In this document: positions 1 through 8,769 of the stretch, piece by piece
Position numbering within the stretch: the stretch's first letter is position 1
How the letters are laid out: each line of letters starts with the position of its first letter
From: Candidatus Kaistia colombiensis
GTDB taxonomy: Bacteria; Pseudomonadota; Alphaproteobacteria; Rhizobiales; Kaistiaceae
Assembly (NCBI GenBank): GCA_029203105.1
Contig: CP119318.1
Span: 3,424,501 to 3,488,500 of the forward strand
DNA length: 64,000 bases
Reading direction: 5' to 3'
Program-made: the position numbers and the translations under genes
Notes under the pieces: generated by a model
The model's database searches: none
What the model saw: only the letters and a program-made list of their open reading frames with translations
What the model was told of the DNA's origin: nothing

Positions 1-485
1 AAATCGCGCGTCTGCCGCAGCGTGAAGCCGTCGAAGGTGAGGCCGTAGATCACGCCGAAGACGTCGCCGAACTCGTCGTTGAAGAACGGCCCCTGGATGC
101 CTTGCGGCAACGTGTACTCGATGTCGTGGACCTTCTTGCGCACCTCATACCAGATGAAGGGAATCTGCGCCGGCGGCGTCGATTGCAGCAGGTTCACATA
201 GATCACCGCCTGACCGGGCGTGGTATAGCTGTTGATGTAGTCGATATCAGGGGTTTCGCGGAGCTTCTTCTCCAGGCGGGTGGTGACTTCCGAGATCGTG
301 TCGGCCGTCGTCGCGCCGGGCCAGTTGACCTGCACCAGCATGGTCTGGACCGCGAATTCGGGGTCCTCCTCGCGGCCGAGGCTCAAATAGGATTTCACGC
401 CGGCGACGACGCAGAGCACCATGAAGAAGGTGACCAGCGTTTTGTGATTGATCGCCCATTCGGAAAGATTGAGTCCCCCCATCAT
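1..485 (-). CDS. RND efflux transporter permease, N-terminal part (gene runs off the window)
   Basis: Inner-membrane proton-driven drug/metal efflux permease of the AcrB/HAE family; only about the first 161 residues are inside the window. The start is an ATG at 485 overlapping the upstream adaptor stop by 4 bp (ATGA), followed by a second ATG. The protein opens MMGGLNLSEWAINHKTL and then has a first hydrophobic helix (FFMVLCVVAGV). After it comes the periplasmic porter-domain pattern EEDPEFAVQTMLVQVNWPGA, with typical Y-T-x-P-G-Q and Q-G-I-Q-G-P motifs. It would work with the adaptor at 482-1573 and an outer-membrane channel. Exact substrate unknown. Confidence 0.92.
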   Translation of the reverse strand, partial: MMGGLNLSEWAINHKTLVTFFMVLCVVAGVKSYLSLGREEDPEFAVQTMLVQVNWPGATTADTISEVTTRLEKKLRETPDIDYINSYTTPGQAVIYVNLLQSTPPAQIPFIWYEVRKKVHDIEYTLPQGIQGPFFNDEFGDVFGVIYGLTFDGFTLRQTRD

Positions 486-1573
486 GGCGCGTCGGCCTTC
501 TCGATCGAAACCTTCTGGCCTTCGTTGAGGGAATTCACTCCGGCGATAACGACGCGGTCCCCCTTGGCGAGTCCGCTCGAAATGGTGACCGTGTCCGTGT
601 CGTAGCGATCGACCGTCACCGGCACCTTCTTCACGACATTGTCGGCGGAGACGACCCAGACTTGCGGATTGTTGCCGGTCTGAAGGATGGCGCTCGTGGG
701 CACCGTCACGACCTCGCGACCTTGCGTGCTGACCTCGCCGACGACGACCGCCCCGATGAACATGTCGGTAGGCGGATCGATGAGCGTGACCTTGACCGTA
801 TAGGTTCCGGTGATCGGGTCGGCACTCGGCGCGATTTCGCGCACGACGCCCTTCACCACGACGTTGGGTTTGGATTGCAGCCAGACCTTGACCGGCATGC
901 CGACCTTGGCTGCGCTGATATAGAGCACGGAGATGGCAAAGACGCCGTCGCGGTCGGCGAAACTCGACAGCTGCACGACCATCTCGCCCGCCTGCACGAC
1001 CTGCCCGACATTCGCGCCGGTCTGGGTCACCACGCCCTCAGTCGGCGAATGGAGGTCCGTGTAGCGCAGCTGGTCCTGGGCGAGCTTGAGATTGGCCTTC
1101 GCACCAACCAGGCCGGCCTGCGCCGTCTGCAACTCCTTCAAGGCCTGATCATAGCGGGCCTGCGGCGTGAAGCCGCCCGCCAGAAGCTGTTTGAAGCGGC
1201 TTTCTTCGCCCGCCGCCTGATCCAGCGTCGCCTGGGCGGAAGTTACCTCGGATTCCGCTGCCGTCAGCCTGGACTTGTAGTCGACCGGGTCGAGGCTGGC
1301 GAGCAGATCGCCATCCTTGACGAAGGCGCCGACATCCACGTTGCGGGTCAGCAGGCGCCCGCTAACGAGAAAGCCGATATTGTTGACGTAGCGCGCCTGA
1401 ACCGTGCCGGCGCCGGCCGCCGACAGAATGAACGGCTTTTCTTCGACGAGGATCGTGCGGACCGCGCGAGGAGGCGGTGGTGGCGCCGGCTTTTCTTCCG
1501 AACAACCGGCAAGGATGAACAACGTACTCGCCGCGGCCATACCGGCGCAGAGTTTCGCCATACGTCCCAACAT
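482..1573 (-). CDS. RND efflux periplasmic adaptor subunit (membrane fusion lipoprotein)
   Basis: 363-residue HlyD/AcrA-type adaptor linking the RND permease (next gene, 4-bp overlap) to an outer-membrane channel. The N terminus is a lipoprotein signal with lipobox LAGC at residues 21-24, followed by a proline-rich linker. Then come a first lipoyl half (GFLVSGRLLTRNVDVGAFVKDGD), an alpha-helical hairpin rich in Ala, Gln and Glu (about 95-160), the second lipoyl half (SPTEGVVTQTGANVGQVV) and beta-barrel domains. Length is normal for the family. No local repressor gene is visible in the window, so regulation cannot be read here. Confidence 0.93.
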   Translation of the reverse strand: MLGRMAKLCAGMAAASTLFILAGCSEEKPAPPPPPRAVRTILVEEKPFILSAAGAGTVQARYVNNIGFLVSGRLLTRNVDVGAFVKDGDLLASLDPVDYKSRLTAAESEVTSAQATLDQAAGEESRFKQLLAGGFTPQARYDQALKELQTAQAGLVGAKANLKLAQDQLRYTDLHSPTEGVVTQTGANVGQVVQAGEMVVQLSSFADRDGVFAISVLYISAAKVGMPVKVWLQSKPNVVVKGVVREIAPSADPITGTYTVKVTLIDPPTDMFIGAVVVGEVSTQGREVVTVPTSAILQTGNNPQVWVVSADNVVKKVPVTVDRYDTDTVTISSGLAKGDRVVIAGVNSLNEGQKVSIEKADAP

Positions 1574-1658
1574 GCTTTCCCCAACTGATCCGGATCGGAT
1601 TCGTCAGGGAATGATGGCACCACCTCGGGAAACCGCGCTAGCTAATTCTGGCGCCACA

Positions 1659-3002
1659 CTATTCGGCCGCGACATCCAGCTGAAATGCTGCGTCATCGCC
1701 CGGCCGGCCAACGCTTACATAGCGGAAGCCCTCGCGAACCACGTCGTCGCGCCGATAGATATTGCGCAGGTCGACCATCAGCGGCGTCCGCATCGTCCCC
1801 TTCAACCGCTTCAGATCGAGTGCGCGGAAGATGTCCCATTCCGTCACGATGACCAGCACGTCCGCGTCCTGCGCGGCGTCATAGGCATCCGCCGCGTAGT
1901 GGACATCGGCGAGAAGCTGCCGCGCCGGCTCCATACCCTCCGGGTCGAAGGCCGACACCCGCGCGCCAGCGTCCTGGAGCGCCTGGATGATCGACAGCGA
2001 CGGCGCCTCGCGCATGTCGTCGGTGTTCGGCTTGAATGTCAGGCCGAGAATGGCGACCCGCTTGCCACGGATCTCGCCGCCGCAAGCCTGGATGACCTTG
2101 CGCGCCATGGCGCGCTTGCGCTGGTCGTTGATCGAGACCGTGGTCTCGATCAGGCGCAGCGGCGTCCCCTGGTCCTGCGCCGTCTTGACGAGGGCCAGCG
2201 TATCCTTCGGGAAGCACGAGCCGCCGTAACCGGGGCCGGCATGCAGGAACTTGGAGCCGATCCGGTTGTCGAGGCCGATCCCGCGCGAAACGGCCTGGAC
2301 GTCGGCACCGACGCTCTCGCAGAGATCCGCCATCTCGTTGATGAAAGTGATCTTCATCGCCAGGAAGGCGTTGGCGGCGTATTTGATCAGTTCGGACGAG
2401 CGGCGCGAGGTGAAGAGGATCGGCGCCTGGTTCAGGTAGAGCGGCCGGTAGACCTCGGACATCACCTCCTTGCCGCGCTCTCCGTCGAGACCGACGACGA
2501 TGCGGTCGGGACGTTTGAAGTCGGCGATCGCAGCCCCTTCGCGCAGGAATTCGGGATTGGAAACTACCGCGACATCGGCATCGGGATTGGTCTCGCGGAT
2601 GACCCGCTCGACCTCGTCGCCGGTGCCGACTGGAACCGTCGACTTGGTGACGACGACGGTGAAGCCCTTGGCGGCAAGGGCGATCTCGCGCGCCGCGGCG
2701 TAGACATAGGAGAGGTCGGCATGACCGTCTCCCCGTCGCGACGGAGTGCCGACCGCGATGAAGACGACATCCGCCTCGCCGACAGGCCCTGCCAGTTCGG
2801 TGGTGAAGGCCAGTCGTCCGGCCCGGACGTTCGAGGCGACCAGCGCCTCCAGCCCCGGCTCAAAGATCGGGATCTGGTTCTGCTTCAGCGCCTCGATCTT
2901 CGCCGCATCCTTGTCGATGCAGATGACGTCATGACCGAAATCCGCCAGACACGCGCCGGAGACGAGGCCGACATAACCAGAACCGATCATCGCTATGCGC
3001 AT
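1659..3002 (-). CDS. ugd: UDP-glucose 6-dehydrogenase
   Basis: Oxidises UDP-glucose to UDP-glucuronate with two NAD+, supplying acidic sugar for exopolysaccharide, capsule or lipid A decoration. 447 residues. The NAD-binding motif GSGYVG is at residues 7-12, and the catalytic cysteine C263 lies in the signature GGSCFPKDT. Central helix ELIKYAANAFLAMK and C-terminal UDP-binding motif LTFKPNTDDMREAPS are both present. Start chosen at ATG 3002, because MRIAMIGSGYVG is the conserved N terminus; an in-frame extension to 3092 is not conserved in character. Flanked by tRNA-Lys upstream and an efflux operon downstream; no polysaccharide cluster is visible beside it. Confidence 0.95.
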   Translation of the reverse strand: MRIAMIGSGYVGLVSGACLADFGHDVICIDKDAAKIEALKQNQIPIFEPGLEALVASNVRAGRLAFTTELAGPVGEADVVFIAVGTPSRRGDGHADLSYVYAAAREIALAAKGFTVVVTKSTVPVGTGDEVERVIRETNPDADVAVVSNPEFLREGAAIADFKRPDRIVVGLDGERGKEVMSEVYRPLYLNQAPILFTSRRSSELIKYAANAFLAMKITFINEMADLCESVGADVQAVSRGIGLDNRIGSKFLHAGPGYGGSCFPKDTLALVKTAQDQGTPLRLIETTVSINDQRKRAMARKVIQACGGEIRGKRVAILGLTFKPNTDDMREAPSLSIIQALQDAGARVSAFDPEGMEPARQLLADVHYAADAYDAAQDADVLVIVTEWDIFRALDLKRLKGTMRTPLMVDLRNIYRRDDVVREGFRYVSVGRPGDDAAFQLDVAAE

Positions 3003-3227
3003 GTTGACGCCTTCACTTTTGCCGTGATCCCGAGTTTGGAACCATTGTAGCGAACGAATATGGCATGTTGATACCCCATCCAGGCGGGCCAATCGCGTGC
3101 GAATTCGCCGAGTTGGGCCGGCAATCGACGAAATCCGTGGAACGATCCCCCTTGCCTGTCAGAGGGACTATTGACCCGCCCGGGCGTGGCGACTAGGTTC
3201 CGCCCCAATTCGAGGCCCTGCCTCGAT

Positions 3228-3303
3228 GAGCCCGTAGCTCAGCCGGTAGAGCACGTGACTTTTAATCATGGGGTCTCGGGTTCGAATCCCGACGGGCTCA
3301 CCA
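3228..3303 (+). tRNA. tRNA-Lys (anticodon UUU), CCA encoded
   Basis: Cloverleaf folds by eye. The acceptor GAGCCCG pairs perfectly with CGGGCTC. The D-arm is GCTC/GAGC and the anticodon stem CGTGA/TCATG, with loop CTTTTAA giving anticodon TTT. The variable loop is GGGTC, and the T-arm TCGGG/CCCGA has loop TTCGAAT. The discriminator A at 3300 is followed by an encoded CCA at 3301-3303. The 73-nt body has standard spacing throughout. Confidence 0.97.
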
Positions 3304-3421
3304 TTCCCCTGATATCATCGAAGATGACCACCCAAGGCGACACCGCCTTGCGGGGGTGTGTGAGTACAATCCGTTCGCGTCATGGGGCGATCCGGCGACG
3401 CGACCTATCCGGGGCTGCCGA

Positions 3422-3745
3422 GTGGTATCGATCGCGATCTATGTCGCTGCCGGACTGGCGGAGATCGCCGGCTGCTTCGCCTTCTGGGCGTGGCTGAAGC
3501 TGGACCGCTCCGTCTGGTGGCTCGTTCCGGGCGCCTTGTCGCTTACCCTGTTTGCCTATCTGCTGACGCTCATCGACAGCGCCGCCGCCGGCCGTGCCTA
3601 CGCGGCCTATGGCGGCATCTATATCGCTCTGTCGATCCTGTGGCTCTGGATCGTCGAGGATGCTCGGCCCGATCGCTGGGACCTGACCGGGGCTGCCATC
3701 TGCATCGCCGGCGCTTCGATCATCCTGTTCGCGCCGCGCGGCTGA
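3422..3745 (+). CDS. YnfA/UPF0060 family small membrane protein
   Basis: About 107 residues with four hydrophobic helices and the family pattern LAEIAGCFAFWAWLKL near the N terminus, then YAAYGGIYIALSILWLW and a final helix IAGASIILF. This is an SMR-like fold; in enterobacteria YnfA relatives have been linked to efflux of dyes and antimicrobials, but a role here is inference. Start chosen at GTG 3422. It leaves the usual family length and has GGGG at 3411-3414 seven bases upstream, whereas an in-frame extension to 3356 adds a non-conserved soluble leader. Monocistronic, just after tRNA-Lys. Confidence 0.85.
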   Translation: MVSIAIYVAAGLAEIAGCFAFWAWLKLDRSVWWLVPGALSLTLFAYLLTLIDSAAAGRAYAAYGGIYIALSILWLWIVEDARPDRWDLTGAAICIAGASIILFAPRG

Positions 3746-3773
3746 CGCGCCCCCGCTCCGCGCGGCCCCCCGC

Positions 3774-4253
3774 CTACTTCGCCCTGGGCGGCTTGCCGTT
3801 CGACTTGAACGATCCCGTGAAAGTACCTTCGGCCGTCTTGGCTGTGCAGGTGACGATGGCGGGCTTGCCGGAATACGGATCGCTGAACTTGCAGAGGCCA
3901 TCCTGCGCGGCGAGGATTTTCGGCTCCTTGCCGGAGCGGATGTTGACGTCGACCACCGGCACGCCCGCAATCCCCGTCTTCTTGTCGCCGGCCAGCTTCG
4001 TGGCGTCGCCGGTGAACCCGATCAGCGTCTTGCCCTGGGTGAAGATGAACATGACCACGCCGCCCGGCATCGGCAGGCTGGCCACTTCGTTCTTGCACTG
4101 CTTGGTAACGTCTTTTCCGGCGACGACCAGCTTGTCGCACTTGCCGGCGCTGACCATCAGAGGCGGCGCCACCGGCTTGTTCTGGGCATGGGCCGCGAAC
4201 GGCGCCAGGATCAGGGCGGATGCGATCAGGCTCGTCTTCATCATCATCATCAT
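3774..4253 (-). CDS. Conserved-looking periplasmic protein of unknown function
   Basis: About 159 residues with a clear Sec signal peptide (KTSLIASALILAPFAAHAQ). The mature region contains four cysteines, compatible with two disulfides: GKCDKL, KQCKN, GLCKF and VTCTA. It is beta-rich and ends with a basic tail, KSNGKPPRAK. Five consecutive ATG codons (4253 to 4241) make the exact start ambiguous; the first is given. I recognise no enzymatic motif. It is reminiscent of small invasion-associated-locus-type secreted proteins only in size and cysteine pattern, which is not enough to name it. It lies 149 bp downstream of the emrB-like gene on the same strand. Confidence 0.7.
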   Translation of the reverse strand: MMMMMKTSLIASALILAPFAAHAQNKPVAPPLMVSAGKCDKLVVAGKDVTKQCKNEVASLPMPGGVVMFIFTQGKTLIGFTGDATKLAGDKKTGIAGVPVVDVNIRSGKEPKILAAQDGLCKFSDPYSGKPAIVTCTAKTAEGTFTGSFKSNGKPPRAK

Positions 4254-4402
4254 GTCATCTCGCTTCAGGCCCACCCGCTCCCCCATGGCAGGAGAAGCGG
4301 GCGAAAGATGGATCTCGCTTCCTCCTTACGCGGGCTTGGTTGATTTGCACAGCTTCCAGTAGCCGGCGGGGGACATCAGGAAACCGGCGCGGCCGGTGGT
4401 GC

Positions 4403-5920
4403 CTAGTCTCCCGACTTCACCGGCTTCGTGTGCCGCAGCAGGAACACCAGCGGAATGATCAGGAGCGTGACGATCATCATCAGCCGGAAATTGTCGGCAT
4501 AGGCGATCGTTGCCGACTGCACGTCGAGGATGTCGTTGACCGTCGCCTTGCCGGCCATCGTATCGAGCCGCAAGACGGGGCCCAGCTGCTGCACCGCGCG
4601 GCTGTAGGGCGTAACGTCGGCGGCAAGCCCCGCATGCACGATGGCCGAGTTGCGCGTCAGCAGAAACGTCGTCACCGAGATGCCGACACTGGAGCCGACA
4701 TTGCGCATCAGGCTGTAGAAGCCGGTCCCCTGGGTGCGCAGCTCGACAGCCAGCGTCGCGAAGGTGACCGTGCTCAGCGGCACGAAGACGAAGCCGAGGC
4801 CGAAACCCTGGATCAGTCCGGTCGAGATGATCGATGCCTGCGAGATGTCGGGCGTGAAAAGGCTCATCTGATAGAGCGCCAGCGCCGTCAGCAGCAGGCC
4901 GACCAGCAGCAGGTACTTGGTGTCGACGACCGACATCAACCGCCCGACCAACACCATCGCAACCATCGTGCCGATGCCGCGCGGCGCGAGCACCAGGCCG
5001 GCGGTCAGCACCGGATAGCCCATCAACCGCTCGAGATAAGGCGCCAGCAGCGACAGGGTCGCCAGCAGCACGGCGCCGACGACGAAGATCAGCACCTGTC
5101 CCATGACGAAATTGCGGTCCTGGAACAGCCGGCCGTCGAGAAACGGCTTTCGCGCCGTCATCGTGTGGACGACGAAGAGATAGAGGCCGAGGATCGTCAG
5201 GGCGAACTCGATCTGGATCTCGGTCGATTGGAACCAGTTCAGCTGCTCGCCGCGATCGAGGAAGAGTTGCAACGCCGCGATCGCAATGCCGAGCGTGGCG
5301 AAGCCGAACCAGTCGAGCCGCGCCGTGACGGAACCGGTCTTCCCCTCCAGGAAGCCGAAGGCGAGCACCAGCGTCAGGATGCCGAGTGGCACGTTGACGT
5401 AGAACACCCAGCGCCAGTCATAATACTGCGTCAGCCAGCCGCCGAGCGTCGGCCCGAGAATCGGCCCGAGCATCACGCCGAGGCCGAAGATCGCCATCGC
5501 CTGACCGCGCATGCGCAGCGGATAGCTGTCAAGGAGCACCGCCTGCGACAAGGGCACGACCGGCGCGCCGAACGCGCCCTGGATCATGCGGTAGAGCACC
5601 ATCTGCTCGATGCTGGTGGCCGTGCCGCAGAGCATGGAGGCGACGACGAAGCCGGCGACGCAGACGATGAACAGCTGGCGCCGGCCGAAGCGCGCCTCGA
5701 GCCAACCGGTCGCCGGCGTCAGGATGGCAGCGGCGACGATGTAAGAGGTCAGCACCCAATTGACCTGGGTGCTCGTCGTGGCGAGGCTGCCCTGCATGTA
5801 GGGCAAGGCGACGTTGGCGATGGTCGAATCGAGCGCCTGCATCAGCGTCGCGACCATCACGCAGACGGTGACCGCCGCGCGTTTCGAAACAGACACCGAC
5901 GGCGCGGCGATGTCGGACAT
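4403..5920 (-). CDS. DHA2 family multidrug efflux MFS transporter (EmrB-like)
   Basis: 505-residue 14-helix drug:H+ antiporter of the EmrB/QacA type. The first helix holds the DHA2 signature LMQALDSTIANVALPYMQG; the loop 2-3 motif is GWLEARFGRRQLF; antiporter motif C is GLGVMLGPILGPTLGGWL. Start chosen at ATG 5920, which overlaps the upstream emrA-like stop by one base (TGATG), so the two are translationally coupled. An in-frame extension to 5956 would run into emrA. It forms a tripartite pump with the adaptor encoded upstream. Substrate unknown; no TetR or MarR regulator gene is adjacent. Confidence 0.93.
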   Translation of the reverse strand: MSDIAAPSVSVSKRAAVTVCVMVATLMQALDSTIANVALPYMQGSLATTSTQVNWVLTSYIVAAAILTPATGWLEARFGRRQLFIVCVAGFVVASMLCGTATSIEQMVLYRMIQGAFGAPVVPLSQAVLLDSYPLRMRGQAMAIFGLGVMLGPILGPTLGGWLTQYYDWRWVFYVNVPLGILTLVLAFGFLEGKTGSVTARLDWFGFATLGIAIAALQLFLDRGEQLNWFQSTEIQIEFALTILGLYLFVVHTMTARKPFLDGRLFQDRNFVMGQVLIFVVGAVLLATLSLLAPYLERLMGYPVLTAGLVLAPRGIGTMVAMVLVGRLMSVVDTKYLLLVGLLLTALALYQMSLFTPDISQASIISTGLIQGFGLGFVFVPLSTVTFATLAVELRTQGTGFYSLMRNVGSSVGISVTTFLLTRNSAIVHAGLAADVTPYSRAVQQLGPVLRLDTMAGKATVNDILDVQSATIAYADNFRLMMIVTLLIIPLVFLLRHTKPVKSGD

Positions 5921-7032
5921 CAATCGATCCCCACCATCCCGGCCAGGTCGCGCCACAGCGTACCGAGCGTGCGATGATAGCCGGTATCGATCGATACGGT
6001 GGCGCTGGCGCCATCGCGCATCACGATATTCGGGTCGGCCTTGGTGATCTTGAGCCGGACCGGCATGCGCTGCACGACCTTGACCCAGTTGCCGGAGGCA
6101 TTCTGCGCCGGCAGGAGGGCGAAGACCGATCCGCTCGCCGGCGTGATGCTCTGCACCTCGGCCGAAAGTGGCTGGTCCGGATAGGAATCGAGCACGACGG
6201 TGGCCGGATCGCCGACCTTGATATGGGTGAGGTCCGTCTCCTTGATGTTGGCGTCGACCCAGGTGTCGGAACCGATCAAGGTGAAGGCGGACTGGCCGAT
6301 TGTCAGGAAGCTGCCCGGCTGGATGTTTTCGACCTGCGTCGCCGTGCCGGCGAACGGCGCGAGCACCTTGGTCAGCCGGACATTGCGCTCGGCCAGCTCC
6401 ACCTGCGCCTTGGCGGCCAGATAGGCGGCGTGCTGCTCGATCGGCTTGTCGACGCTGCCGCCCAGCTCCGCAAGGATTGCGGCGGCGCCCGATTCGGCGG
6501 CGCGCTGGGCCTGCTGGGCGACTCGCAGAGAACGTTGCGCCTGGTCGAACGAGGCCTGTGTCTCGACCTTTTCCTGCACCAGCGTGGAGACGCGGTCGAA
6601 CTCCTGCTGCGCGAAAGTGACATCGGCCTTCGCCTGCGCCACGCTGGCCTGGTCCTGATTGTAGGTGAGGATCAGGCCGCGCAGCTTCTCGGCGACCTCG
6701 GCGAGATTGGCGTTGGCCTGGTCGAGCGCGATCTCGAACGGCTCCGGGTCGATCTCGAACAGAAGCTCGCCCTGCGTGACGGTCTGGTTGGGACCAACGG
6801 CGACGCGGATCACCTGGCCCGAGACCTGCGGCGTGATCGTGACATTGGCCGCGCCGACATAGGAATCGTCCTCGGTCACATACTGCCCGCCGCTCAGATA
6901 GAGCCAGAGGCCGATGAGGATGGCGACGACCGGACCGGCGATCAGCAGGGTCCGGCGCAGCACCGGATGCTTGGGCGCTCTGTCGTCAGCGGTGGAGGCA
7001 GCGGAAACGGGCGCGGTCACGGTGTTCTCCAA
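5920..7032 (-). CDS. HlyD/EmrA family efflux adaptor
   Basis: 370-residue membrane-fusion protein: a cytoplasmic N terminus, one transmembrane helix at about residues 28-47 (LLIAGPVVAILIGLWLYL), a split lipoyl domain (VTEDDSYVGAANVTITPQVS; later LAPFAGTATQVENIQPG), a long coiled-coil hairpin and a C-terminal beta-barrel (LDSYPDQPLSAEVQSI). Partner of the EmrB-like transporter directly downstream (1-bp overlap). Upstream, 7033-7315 is non-coding. The pair would expel hydrophobic compounds across both membranes; specificity cannot be inferred. Confidence 0.92.
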   Translation of the reverse strand: MENTVTAPVSAASTADDRAPKHPVLRRTLLIAGPVVAILIGLWLYLSGGQYVTEDDSYVGAANVTITPQVSGQVIRVAVGPNQTVTQGELLFEIDPEPFEIALDQANANLAEVAEKLRGLILTYNQDQASVAQAKADVTFAQQEFDRVSTLVQEKVETQASFDQAQRSLRVAQQAQRAAESGAAAILAELGGSVDKPIEQHAAYLAAKAQVELAERNVRLTKVLAPFAGTATQVENIQPGSFLTIGQSAFTLIGSDTWVDANIKETDLTHIKVGDPATVVLDSYPDQPLSAEVQSITPASGSVFALLPAQNASGNWVKVVQRMPVRLKITKADPNIVMRDGASATVSIDTGYHRTLGTLWRDLAGMVGID

Positions 7033-7315
7033 AGTCGATCCCTCGAAGCCGACGCAGCCTATGCACCGTTCGAGGCTTTAGGAGGCAGGCTGCCAGATCC
7101 CCTGTCTGCGACATGACACCGGATCGAGCCGGGGACGAAGTCACGAATGCGGACTGTTGGCAGCGCACCATATTGGCGCAAGGAATGATCGCATCGCGCC
7201 AAAGTTGCAAGACCCAAAACAGGTTCGCCACGCTTGCCACGAGCCGCGAGCGGCGCCGGCATGCAAAATCGCAGGGCGGGCGCCGCCGCTGCTACCCGGT
7301 CATCGTCTCGACCGC

Positions 7316-7552
7316 CTAGAACGCCCGGAAGGTCATGATCGTGCGCGTGTCGCGAATACCGTCGAATCGCTGCACCGATTCGGTGACGAAATGACCGGGA
7401 TCGGCGTCGTCGGGGAGGTAGAACTTCACCAGCAGGTCGAATTCGCCGGCGGTCGAATAGATCTCCGAGGCGATTTCGGCGTCGGCGATCGCGTTCGCCA
7501 CCTCATAGGCACGGCCGAGATGGCATTTGATCTGGACGAAAAGGGCTCGCAT
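7316..7552 (-). CDS. Stand-alone Lrp/AsnC-type ligand-binding (RAM) domain protein
   Basis: 78 residues consisting only of the alpha-beta RAM domain of Lrp/AsnC regulators. It begins MRALFVQIKCHLGRAYEVA, has the central GEFDLLVKFYL strand and ends with DTRTIMTFRAF. No helix-turn-helix precedes it: the upstream in-frame stretch is arginine/proline-rich and not domain-like. Such lone domains bind amino acids or act as oligomerisation partners of full regulators; the specific role is unknown. Start at ATG 7552 fits the conserved domain boundary. Confidence 0.85.
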   Translation of the reverse strand: MRALFVQIKCHLGRAYEVANAIADAEIASEIYSTAGEFDLLVKFYLPDDADPGHFVTESVQRFDGIRDTRTIMTFRAF

Positions 7553-7772
7553 CAGGGCCTCCGGCAGCGCGTCATCTGAGGGACGGGATATCAGGTCCAG
7601 TCCCCTCCCCGCAATCCATCCGCGCGGACGGAGCCAGGCGTATGCCGCAAGAACCCACCCGCCACCGATATAGCGCGGGCTGTCAAACCGGCGCAAAACC
7701 TTGCTATCCGGGTGCGCACGGCTAATTCAACCAACGAATCCTTCGAGATCCGACGGATTTCCGGAGCGCATC

Positions 7773-7892
7773 ATGTCCCGCATTGCCTTCACGACGATCG
7801 TCTTCCTGCTGGCCGCCTCGCTGTTTTCGACCGCCGCCATCGCCGCGGAATCGGCAGCTGCCGGCAACTGGGCGATGAAGCAGTTCCCCTAG
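7773..7892 (+). CDS. Possible 39-residue secreted peptide or truncated signal-peptide gene
   Basis: ATG at 7773 opens a textbook signal peptide (SRIAFTTIVFLLAASLFS followed by TAAIAA). Only a short mature part follows, ending at a TAG after WAMKQFP. No family is recognised. It could be a genuine micropeptide, or the remnant of a longer periplasmic protein stopped by a point mutation or frameshift; the DNA after the stop shows no convincing continuation that I can identify. Between the AsnC-type gene (opposite strand) and marC. Confidence 0.4.
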   Translation: MSRIAFTTIVFLLAASLFSTAAIAAESAAAGNWAMKQFP

Positions 7893-8114
7893 GATTCGCT
7901 TCCCGCGCGACGATGGCGCGGCCGCGGCCACAGCCTGGCAACGCTCCTGGCCCTATAGCCGACGCCGACACTCAGAGCCCCCCTGTCATCGGACAGAAGT
8001 CTTTGCATGCGACGGAATGGGAGGCCCGGATGGGCGGCGATCGGCTTGACCTACCCTGAAGCGATCGAAAGGATGCGACGCAACCCACGCCGCTGCACAG
8101 GAGTCCCAAGGCAG

Positions 8115-8750
8115 ATGGACATCACGTTCGCGATCAAGATTTTCTCCGCAATGTTCGCGATCATGAACCCGATCGCCAATCTGCCGATCTTCCTCTCCTT
8201 GACGGCCGGCATGGCGCAGGCGGAGCAGCGGCGTACCGCCATCCTCGTCACGGCGACCGTCGCGATCGGCAGCGTGATCTCGGCCCTGGCCGGCACCGCC
8301 ATCCTCGGCTTCTTCGGCCTCGACGTGAATCACTTCCGTCTCGCCGGCGGGCTGATCGTGCTGCTGATCGCCCTTTCCATGCTGCAGGGCGACAGCCACG
8401 CCAGCCATGCTGGATCGAGCGACGAGCAGCAGAGCTTCAAGAGCGCCAGCAACGTCGCCTTCTATCCGTTCAGCATTCCGATCCTGCTCGGGCCGGGCAC
8501 CATCTCCGCTTTGGTCGTCTACGCGCACCAGGCCCGGGCCACCGGCGAAGTCGCCGCCTTCTCGATCGGCCTCGTCGCCTTCGTCGCCCTGCTCGGAACC
8601 GTGCTGATCAGCGGCCCGTTCATCGGCCGCGTCGTTTCGCCGACGATCATGAGTGTGACGAAGCGGCTGATGGGGATGATCCTCGCCGCCATCGCAATGG
8701 AAATGCTGGTCGCCAGCCTTACCGCCCTGTTCCCCGGCTGGGCAGGCTGA
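8115..8750 (+). CDS. MarC family integral membrane protein
   Basis: 211 residues with about six transmembrane helices. The family pattern is clear: an N-terminal MFAIMNPIANLPIFLSLT, the middle YPFSIPILLGPGTISALVV with invariant P/G residues, and a last helix pair ending MILAAIAMEMLVASL. MarC (UPF0056) proteins have no firmly established substrate; earlier links to multiple antibiotic resistance were not upheld. Start ATG 8115 matches the family N terminus and has AAGG just upstream; the longer in-frame leader is not membrane-like. A second MarC paralogue lies at 16404-17060. Convergent with the tgt remnant. Confidence 0.9.
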   Translation: MDITFAIKIFSAMFAIMNPIANLPIFLSLTAGMAQAEQRRTAILVTATVAIGSVISALAGTAILGFFGLDVNHFRLAGGLIVLLIALSMLQGDSHASHAGSSDEQQSFKSASNVAFYPFSIPILLGPGTISALVVYAHQARATGEVAAFSIGLVAFVALLGTVLISGPFIGRVVSPTIMSVTKRLMGMILAAIAMEMLVASLTALFPGWAG

Positions 8751-8769
8751 CGGCGGAAAACGACTCGGC

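Noticed and set aside
4220..5977. Long open frame on the plus strand opposite the emrB-like gene
   Set aside because: His/Arg/Gln/Asp-rich shadow of a high-GC coding strand, no domain or start signal, fully overlaps a clear MFS transporter.
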